Part shown: positions 1 through 42,100 of the stretch, piece by piece | Numbering within the stretch: the first letter of the stretch is position 1 | How the letters are laid out: each line of letters starts with the position of its first letter | Notes under the pieces: model-generated | Seen by the model: only the letters and a program-made list of their open reading frames with translations | Told to the model about the DNA's origin: nothing | Databases searched by the model: none | Translations under genes and position numbers: made by a program | From: Chrysogorgia sp. JL179-B06 | Lineage: Eukaryota; Cnidaria; Anthozoa; Scleralcyonacea; Chrysogorgiidae | Assembly (NCBI GenBank): GCA_035772405.1 | Contig: JAYKKM010000439.1 | Span: 3,788,501 to 3,852,500 of the forward strand | DNA: 64,000 nucleotides | Reading direction: 5' to 3'

Positions 1-58
1 ACTGTTTATATTACTAATAACTGTTGGAATGAACTTACAGCCAATAGGCCTTCACCCT

Positions 59-64
59 TTTATT
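59..64 (-). promoter_or_regulatory. possible poly(A) signal of the DEPDC1-like gene
   Basis: An AATAAA hexamer reads on the minus strand 28 bases past the proposed stop codon (94-92) of the DEPDC1-like gene. It fits a short 3' UTR. The hexamer is common in AT-rich DNA, so this is weak support. Confidence 0.3.
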
Positions 65-91
65 GGAGGGGATAGTGTAGAATACTTAATT

Positions 92-11470
<11,379 letters not shown>

Positions 11471-11746
11471 GTTGTCGTCTCAACTGAAGAAATTCAATCA
11501 ATGATATAGACTGATAGCGTGACAATTACGTGCTGTAATTATTTTTCTCCTTGATGCGATACCGCCCATAGACAATAAGTAAATGATCAAAATCATCAAA
11601 TAAATAAGTTGTGTGTTGATTTTGAAAAATCAGTCACCAGAACAAGTGATTTCATTGGTTCTCATCTTTACGTCATGCATAATTTTTTATTCTAATTATT
11701 AAAACTTAATATTGTTATTTACATGACGTACCTAGACTATTCCAAT
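11471..11746. promoter_or_regulatory. bidirectional promoter between DEPDC1-like and METTL1
   Basis: The two ATG codons (11470 minus, 11747 plus) are 276 bp apart and point away from each other. The spacer holds an ATTGG (reverse CCAAT) at 11654-11658. It also holds two CRE-like sites in inverted orientation, TTACGTCATG at 11668-11677 and CATGACGTA at 11722-11730. No TATA box stands out. Head-to-head placement suggests shared regulation; this is inference. Confidence 0.6.
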
Positions 11747-32064
<20,318 letters not shown>

Positions 32065-32504
32065 AGGACAGAAGAGTTTTTTTGCTTGTTGTACACCATG
32101 CAGAGGACATGCTCACGCGAAGCGAGGACATCATGTAAAGTATTTAAGATTTGAAGAAAACCCGCAGTTTGATTTTTATGAATACCAAACCGCTACTGCA
32201 TAACAAAATTTGTCGATATCGTGGCCTCGTAATACACACACAAACGTACCGCTCCATATTTCTACCGAATTTCCGAACAAAAAAAAGATCGCCTGTTCAG
32301 ACGCGCGGTTGAGGTCCGGTGGAAGTCCTCCATGGAGCAATTATAGTATACCCGTCCACTTGTGAAACCACATTTAAAGGCAGAAATACAAACCAGGTTG
32401 CTTTTAGTCTCTTTAAATATAATGTCGAAGGTTTATATTGTGTGACTTGTAGATTGTTATCAAATTGAAAGGGATTTTTAAAGAAGCAATAGCGCTTTTT
32501 ACAG

Positions 32505-32640
32505 ATGACGTCAGTATCCATGTTTGTCCGCATTTACCCATAATTCTTGCGGCTATAACATTTGTGAGTCAAATTTGGTTTGTTTGTCCGCATTTTGAGC
32601 TATTAATAGCAACCAGACACAGTGCTATTGTATATGATTT
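32505..32640 (+). repeat. dispersed repeat (copy C of three)
   Basis: Starts GATGACGTCAGTATCCATGT and continues through GAGCTATTAATAGC. It lies just past the METTL1 stop, so it may be in the 3' UTR. Confidence 0.8.
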
Positions 32641-33899
32641 CCGTAGTCTGCATGCAAAAAGTAAAGTGGACGGGTATATTCTATAATTATACCAGTGGTA
32701 TCCTCCTCGTACTTTATTTGTATTACGTCTGGACTAAGTCATACATTAGAAACAAAACGAGCATTATTGATGTACGGTTTATTTTGAGGCAACGATAAGA
32801 TATGCAGTTTATTCACGATGCCAGGACAATATGTTGAAAAGTCACAGTCTGCAACAACACATACAAAAATAGGAAAGTGAGAAATGTTCGCCTAATAATG
32901 TGAGGATTGTTGAAGTGTTCCCGATGTCATATATTCTTAGTTTTGCCAAATGCAGAAATCGCAATTAGAAGTTTAGGGGGAGAGTATCTCTCTCATTCCT
33001 TTTGACGATTAGATGTTAATAATTAGTGAGGGTATGAATGTATTGTTTTGTCATTGTTTTGCAGCCCCATGAACGCCCCTGTTACAAGCAAAGCCGCCAC
33101 CATAGACAGTTAATTGACAGGGACTATTGAATATATTCACCTAAAAAAACAAAGGAAAACTAGCTATGTGGAATAAAAGATAAATATACACGTACTTTAC
33201 GATAAAGTATGTGTGTCTTTATGAAATGAATACGCATACTTAATGAATACATAGCGGTCTATAACTAGTTTCCTACGGCACGAAGTACAGTATAGTAGAA
33301 AAGTGTATTCATTACGTTAAATAGCAGCATTCCCAAGAGGAAGGCGTGTCAGAAGAAAGTGTATAAAAGAAATCGTTATTCAAGAAACGGCATCTCGGTC
33401 AGTTAAAGTCGTCAGCTCAAACTTGAACGAAATAATATTTTCGCAATTTATAATTGCTGAGGTTTCTTGGCCACATAGTGGAAGATGGAGTGGCAACATT
33501 ATAAATATTTGTATAAATGAAGAAGCAACATTACAAATATTTGTATTATGAACTTTCATTAATCCAGATAAATCAATAAGAGAATTCAGTAACTACTCTA
33601 CTTACATTAACAGACCTTTGTAAATACGAATAACAAATTATCGATACGTTACAATAAAGAGCTGTCATCTACGACACTGAACCACAGCAAGGTTTCTCCA
33701 TATCATATGGTTGTTGTGCTGTTTGTTTACGTCAATTAGAAATGAATATATGAAAGTCATAATGTTACGACTGGCTTTCATTGAACGATTATCTTATGAA
33801 TTATTAATAAAGTCCAGGAGAGTAAGGAATATCACTACCGGGTTTTTTTACAGGAACAATCACTTTTTGCAGCTTGAGCTATTACAGGTCAAAATTATT
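32641..33899. other. intergenic, tail-to-tail METTL1 / S49 peptidase
   Basis: The 3' ends of METTL1 (plus) and the S49 gene (minus) face each other here. I see no coding frame. Confidence 0.5.
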
Positions 33900-36077
33900 T
33901 TAAAACTTTAATTTTGTTTCTGAAAATTTTTCTTGTAATGTTTCTATAAAACCGTCCATAGTTTCTATTTGTGTAGTTGTTGATACCCGACTGACGTTTG
34001 AGCCAAATCTCTTCCAAAATCCTTCTTTTGGACGTTGGATCTGTACATCTTTTCCAAACTTGTTGTAAATTACTTCACGTGAGTCGCCTATAACTCCATC
34101 AGCCAGACCAATCTGCACAGCTTCGTTTCCTAAGTGATACAAAACGTAAAATTTAATTGAAAAAGGCCTGTTGTTGTGCATGGGCTATATGGTTGTGTGA
34201 TGGCTATACGCGAGATTTATTTTCCTAAAAAACATTAACAGAGTATTTTGTCAACACTGTAACTTAGCGCAGTGACGCAGCTTGGTAAGATAGTATAGCA
34301 TTTCTTGCAACTTTGCGGATGGAAATATGGAGTTTTATATTAAACTAGGAGCAACATTGTCAATACTCAAATAAGGCGACTTAACAATTATTGCAAGGCC
34401 GATGTTTGAGACGGATGATACCAAACAAGTCCTTGATAATTCTTGGGACGGTGAATCCAATAATTGTTTTATTAGTATTTAATGTGCAATCAATAGGTAC
34501 GAGACATGCAAGATTTTACGATCGTACGATTATGGAAACATAGTGGTAATCGTAGCGATCGTCATGGGGGACGTGAGTCGTTAAAGTAAACTCGATGTTT
34601 ACCTTTACGACTCCTAGATAACGATAGATCTCTTTCATAATGGCACCCGAATTAAATATTATTTTATATTCATTTAAATGAATTTTAAATTCATTTAAAA
34701 GCCTTTTTGACCTTCCTTTTTGTCTGTAATTCCAAAAAATCTTTGCTTTGTAACGAGGCCAGAAAGGCTAATTTGCATGCATATAAAAGAATATTTAGAC
34801 TGGCCGCCATTATGAAAGGTCTATAAGATACAGTAAAAACCCACGAGTAAGAACCTGCGTTTTCCCAAGTTAGCCTAAACAGGTTCTTATATAAATAGAT
34901 AAGAGGCAAAATATAAATATAAATAATAGAGGCTATTATTCACCCAAGTGTACACATATTTTTATATAGATTTTAGAAAATAAGAACCTGTTTCAAATTT
35001 TAGGCTAAACAGGTTCTGAAAAACTAGGTTCTTACTCGCGGGTTTTTACTGTAGTCATACGCGACGACCGTACGATCGTATTTTGATATGGAAACATCCT
35101 CACGACTGCAATACGACAACCTTAGTATCCCACACGTCATTGCGAGCCCGTACGACTATCCGTATGATTTGTATTACGTTAAATCATGCGTTAGTCGCGT
35201 ACATCGTTACTACCATATGTGAAAAATTCGTAATAACATATAAAATGCGCAACGTAAAAAAGTGGCATACTGTAGAGTACCAGTAAAAATGTCTCCTGTC
35301 AATACTGTAGGATGATCTGTTTGAAGTGCAGTTCTTCTTTCTTTAACAACATTCTTGAATTCTTGTAGTACATCATTTTGAATATGATTCAGCCACATCA
35401 CATCACTTTCTTTGCTGGGTTGAAACACATCAAGTCTTAATTTGTTCTCACCTGATGTGTATACTCTTCGTTCAATACCTTTTGTGAATGAATAAGAAAC
35501 AATTTCATGATGAATTGTCAAGCCCAAGTCTTGGCGGATCAAGAGCGTCCTAACCGGCGAAGTTACGGAGCTGTCATTATAACTCCGCCCGGGAGGGGGG
35601 CAGAAGGAAAACTGAAAATTTTTGTTAAAGTTTTCTGACCCAACTATATACATTTTGTTTTAGTTTCGTGACCCAGCACATTTTAAATTTTCATTCATAC
35701 CGACAACACAGGAGTGCTGGAACTGAGGGGGTCTGCCATATAGAACAAGGAAAACAATCAACATTGTTTTCAGCCGGGTTTTCGCATTCCTGAACTTTTA
35801 GTCTCGTACCACTGAAATCCAAACTATATATACATGCACATAATTCCTGGGGGCAAGGGGTTCTCAAAACAACTTTTCTTTGGGTGTGATATGGATATTT
35901 CTTGGACTTCCATATAGCGTATATCAATTCCTATGTTATAAATATTTGTTTTCTTCGATTACTTTTGATACTAATCTAAAAGGTTTCATGGCGCATCAAA
36001 GGTTTTCCAATGTTTTCGTAGCCCACCAACTTTTGATTTATAGTTTCATTGCACAGCACTTTGCTCTGCACTCCCCC

Positions 36078-36120
<43 letters not shown>

Positions 36121-39100
36121 TACCCCCCCTCCCCCCCCCCACCCCCCCCCCAAACCCCCCCCCCCCCCCCCCCCTCCCCCCCCCCCCCACCCCCCCCCCC
36201 CCCCCCCTCTCCCTGTGGAATTGATGACAGCGCCCTTATATAGGTTCGATCCCAAAATTAATGAACTAGAAATTGTGATTGTCAAGGGGCCCGGGTAAAA
36301 CCTAGGAGGGGATTCACTATATGTACAGCAGTTCATGCTGTGACGTCAGAATACCACCTCGAATTATTTGACTTTAAACTGAAATAAGGTTAGGGTTACT
36401 TAGGATTAGGATGAGGGTTAGGGTAGGATAAGGGTTAGTTTTGTACCTAGAAAATAACCAAATAGTGTTGGATTTATGTTTTATGCATTCATTAAAACTC
36501 TCAAATCCTGATTTAGTGAAATAAATTGATAAATATTGTATGCAAAATATTCAGCAAAAAAAGGTGTAAAATAGAATCGGTAGGTGTACAATCTTTATAT
36601 ATACATAAATGTGAAATTGAATGATTATATGTTACTACTAGTCCTGTAGGTTTAGTATTCCATTTGACACGCCATTTCAGTAATTTGTGAGAGTAGAATT
36701 ATCACCCTATGAGATTAAAAATGTAATTTTCAGTCGGAGGTCATGTACAGTACTGCTCAGAAATAACCTAACCAAAAACGCGTTCCGGAACGAACGCTTC
36801 CAAATTGCGTTCGGAACGCGTTCCGGTTTTCAGGCTATACATGTCGTGATCAGTTCGGCCATTTCCGGAAATTGTCGTCACTTTCCGATTCGTAGCGTCA
36901 TTTTGTTTCATATCGTCGCTCCGCCATATTTACTGAATACAAGAGATATTTTACGATGACAAAGCTTTCATTATATGCAAGAAAAAGAGTAATTTCTTTG
37001 AGATCTGCTGGAGTAAAGATTCCAAAAATAAAAGATACTCTAATCCGAAGGAAAATCTGTCTTTTTCTTTTGCGATATCGAATGAGTGGTCAATTGAACG
37101 ATGCTCCTAGTCCTCGCAGTGGTCGAAGGCCAAAACTGACAGAAGAACATATCAAATTTATAGACGAATATGACTCAGATCACCGGTTATCCAGGCAAAA
37201 CAAATTATGGACAAAACGTCTTCAAGTTCCTCCATAATTTATTTGACCGTGCCGCGGTTTGGTTTTCGAACTCTTGTTTGGTTCACGAGCTCTTGCGCAT
37301 TGCTGACCGCCACAGCTTGTGATACGAGTAGTTTCGCTACAACCTTGAGTCGTTTCGCTACACTACCGTATACACGAGTCTAATATGAATTTATATCTAC
37401 GGATTGTTTTGCTTCGTCCAAACATAAGCATGTAAACATGTCAATCAAAAACGACCTTCGAACATGAAATACCCGGCCGACGATATCACGATAGTATAAA
37501 GTTAAAAAGTAGAGTGCTGCGTAGACAGTGTTTTGGATATATAGCAAAGTGAAAAGGTGGTAAAGGGTGCCAAGATTTTTAGTGACGAAATACTGACGTT
37601 TCGGCGGAGCCCTTCATCAGAGTATGACGTCCGCTCGAAACGTCAGTATTTCGTTACTAAAAATCATGGCAGTTTACCATTTTATAATTTTTTTCCACGT
37701 TGATAATATCGTTTGCTAAAATTTGCTTTGCTCGCTTGCAAAAGATACAGTGACAACTATTCTATATTGACAAAGGCTTGCAACCGCAATTTACACAAGT
37801 GGCGGATGAGTGCTTGAAAACAATAAGTGATGATTCATAAAGATGTTGCCGCGTGCCATTATAAACGTCACCCCGCGCTAGCCAATAGTCTATTCACTCT
37901 CAATTTCTATGAGATGATAGATGACTCGGCCTTCGCCATGCATCGTCATTTATTACATCATGATAGAAATCTCGAGCTCATATAATCTTTAAATATAAAT
38001 TCGCCATCGACATAAAGGAACGCAGGCTCTGGGTACGAGATTGATTACATATTTATCAGAGCATATTTCAAGATCAAAATTCAGAATAATTTCCAACTGA
38101 CATGAAACCAAAACGAAACATAAACGTAGATGTAAACTCATATTAGTGTAGGAAACGACTTACCAATAAACCATTAAAACGAAATCGTTTGTTGGTAAGT
38201 CGACACATACAGTTGTTACGCTGGAAGCGAAACGACTTTGTTACATACTGTAGCAAAACGACTTCTGGTTGTAGCGAAACGACTTGTAGCGAAACGACAT
38301 GCCATTGCACACATTACAATGTGCTGCGATTTTTTCCTTGAATTAACCTAGTCATTGTGTGAAACATGTGCGTTCATTTTACCTGTGCAGTTTCAATGAA
38401 AAAGTAGTTTCAAGCCTAGATCAAAATGAGGATGAGAAAGCATGGCAGTCACGAATTTTTATAGCGGTCGTTTTAATTCACAGATGAATAAAATAAAGAT
38501 TTGATGAGTGTTTTTTAATACACACAGAGCGTTCATATAAAAGGGTGATGTTTTTAAAAAATATATGGCGCCGCGTGATGATCAAACACGGAGTAAAATT
38601 TATATTAAGCCAGTGTCTGAACTACTGACTCAGTCATTACTTATGCGCAACTCTCATTCACTTTCATCATTGGTTGATCCAAGCCACAAGGCTCAAGTTC
38701 ATACATTCTTCGTATAAATGTAATTTGTTACATTGGTTAATCACTCGGAATTTTCCGAACCCGGTAATAGCTTCCGACAAAATTTCCATCGCAATCGAAC
38801 GCATTCAGGAACGCGTTCGGAACGCGTTCTGGAACGCGAAGGGAACGCGTTCTGGACGAGAACGCAGCGTTAGGTTACTTCTGAGCAGTACTGTATAACC
38901 GTTTACCATTTACAATTTTATTGTTGCTGTTAACATAACACGTGACTGAATGAGCCAAAAATACTCTTTCTGCCGCGATAGATAGCAAAATAATGAAAAT
39001 GTAATGTTCGCCAAGGGGGCTGGCCCCGGGTCCCCTCCTGGCTACGCCTCTATAATTAAGACAACGCTACAAGATTTCTTTTTATATTGAAACCTACCTA

Positions 39101-42100
39101 ATTTAGCAATGGCATCTTGAAAACCAAACATAGCTGTAATAACTCCAATTGAACCCAGAACAGAACTAGGATTAACATAAATTTCGTCTGCTGCCATACT
39201 CAACCAATAACCACCAGAAAGAGCATAATCTTCAGCAAATGCAAGCACAGGTACATTCCTTTCTTTTGATAGATAGCGAATTCTATATTCAACAGAAATC
39301 TGTGAGGAAATTATCAGAGGGGTATCTAAAATGAACGCCCAAAAACCACTTTCAAATTGCATTTTTCGAAACGAAGTCTCGTCCCTCTTTCCCTAGGCCC
39401 AACTCTAAGCTTCTGCAGAGGAGAGAGATGGTTTTGGATACTGTGATCCAAACACGCGGGATGTTGTTGCGAGACTTGAGAAAAGCGTAAAAAATACGAG
39501 CCATTAGGAGAGCGTTTTTAGCTTTTCAAAAGTCGGGCAACGTCCCAAGTGTTTGGATCAGAGTATCCAAACACGGAAAACCATTAGGTATTTCTTTTAT
39601 AAAATAACTACAAAGAAATATCACTAAAAGTTATTAATATAATTAGATCAACATTGCAATTCTCCCAAAAACCGTCAACTGTTAAGGTAGCAAGATCCCA
39701 CATAATCAATTTTTAATACCCTACAATATAACAATTAACTGTGGCAACCATTTGAAAGAACATATGAAAAAATATATTTCCACAAAAAAAGTTTGCATAA
39801 ATTATGCTAATTAGCTGACAAAATGGCCGCCGATATGTCAAAACTCAGATATACTTCAAACAAGATTACTCAAGCATGGATTTGCATTGCAGGGTTTATA
39901 ACTTGTATGTTTAGGCATATTCTGATGGTAATACTTTCAAGATTAAGTGCTCAGCTATTTTCTGACATGCTTTTTTCATGTTTTTCAATTTTCGCAATAT
40001 TAATGTCAGATAATTCAACAAGTTTTAATCAGATTCGAAATTCCTACCATCATTCCCTAGATATTCATGCAAAGAGTCTGTGGTGAAGATTTCATTAAAA
40101 TATATGGAGAAATAAGAGAGATATAGTGTTTGGAAGATGGCGAGGTTGCTGCAAAATGCATTCTGAGAAAACAATACTACAAGTAGTCTGCGAAAGCAGC
40201 CTCTGTCCTCACCCCCCCTGGCGGTTGAGAAGAGATCTCTTTTTTATTGGTTTTTTGATGCTAGATCATTTTTGCTGGTTTTTTCATTACCATTTCTCTA
40301 AACATCGGTATTAATCAGTGAAAGGTATACTTTGGCACTGATCTTTGTTAAAAATACAACTTTTCCTGGAAAATATTTCATGGGTTTTCTAATTATGACG
40401 CTGCAGACAGCAAACAGCCGAAAATATCAGGAAAACATGCTTAGAAAGATGAAAAAGATATTTCCAGATGGATCACGAAAATATGCCGTTTAACTTTATG
40501 TTGGATTGCTGCAGATGTAAAGTGATGTTGTAAGTTTGCCTAGCCTTCATCATATTCTAACTACAACAGAGAATTGTTTTTTGTTGGTTACAAGAACAAA
40601 ATGGTTTCTTTGTGAATATCCTGCCCGACGAGAGATGTTCTCTTGGTGGACATAAAAGTATTGTCTTTTTGGGTTTTATTGAAACTTTCAATAAGGTACA
40701 GTACCGCTCGCGAGTAAGATAACCTCCGCAGCTCCGCTCACGTGTACTCGTTACTCGCGCGTAACGAGTACTCGCATCTCCAGTGCAACTAAATACTAAC
40801 GAGTCGGTAAAAAAATAAGAAACTAAAATGTATTTTGGGAAGGGGTAATCAAAACGATCAAAGTCACCATGTAATTAACCAAACAAAACTACGAGGTTGA
40901 GAGCATTTCGACATATTTCAAACTTTGTATATACGCCTTTTACATAATATACGCACGCGTTTATCGAGTGACAAGCGCTTAGCCTTCGCATTAAAATTTT
41001 GAAGCGATAACAGTTATGATATTATAAATCAAACAAGACAGGGTTTTAAACAAAACTAAGAGAGCATTTCGATACATTTCAAACTTCGTATACACGGCTT
41101 GACCTCAGACCAATATCCTTGACAGCCTGTCTTTCTAAGGTGTTAGAAGACTTTGTAATAAATTGGGTTATTTCAGATATTAGTCACAAAATCGATCCTA
41201 CCACATAATATTGTCTTCTTGACATGATTCACAATTGGCCAAAACATCTTGACAACCTTGGGAAATACCTTCGTGTCAGCTTCCTAGACTTCAGTAAAGC
41301 GTTCGACCGGATTGAACATCGTCATCACGAAGCTCATCAATATTGGTGTGCGCAGGTCTCTGATCCCTTGGATCTGTTGCTTCCTGTCCGGTAGAATGCA
41401 GTCTGTTAGGGTTGGTCAGTTCACCTCCAACTGGGCCCCTGTCACTACTGATTAAATATCACATTTGGAAGCAACAGATTTGAGTGACAGTGGGAAATGA
41501 CAAAATCAATTTGATGTAATGATGTTATAGAACTCCAATTTTGCTCAGCTGAGAATGTAGCAATTAACAAACATTCACATTTGTACAACAAATAAAACCT
41601 GTTGGTCAGTGTGCATTGCCATGTATATAATTCATTTTTACCACCAAGATTCTGGGCACAAGGTTGAGACACCCGAGCTGTGAGTGCTGACATTTCTTTA
41701 AATCATAATGTGTGCCCCCTTTCAAACAACCCTGGACCTGCCACTTACAGTAAGTACCTACAGTACTATAAGTACCTACATGTACTAGTATATATACTGT
41801 AAGTACCATACTGTACCGATCGACTATTTACACACTGCCAATAGCGAAGTTGACCATAGCAACTGGTCATGTTATACAAATTTTGAAACGATTTACATAT
41901 TCAGATATTTAGAAATACAGTAGAACCTGAGTTTTACGACCACCCCTGTTGCCCTGCAAAAGTGGTCGTAAAAGACAGGTGGTCGTAAATGGCAGTTAGT
42001 GATGTGATATCATGCAAGTAATATTGGAAGACGCTATTATGTTTACGACTATATTCTGTCTTCGCTAGTCGACTAAAAGATGGCTTTATAATTTAAAACC

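Noticed and set aside
35281..35529. A longer S49 exon 3 starting at 35529
   Set aside because: It is in phase, but adds 17 residues between Ser and Lys. The acceptor at 35479 gives AKLGIERR and the family spacing of 52.
35880..36336. Poly-Pro and poly-Gly frames on both strands
   Set aside because: They come from the poly-C tract.
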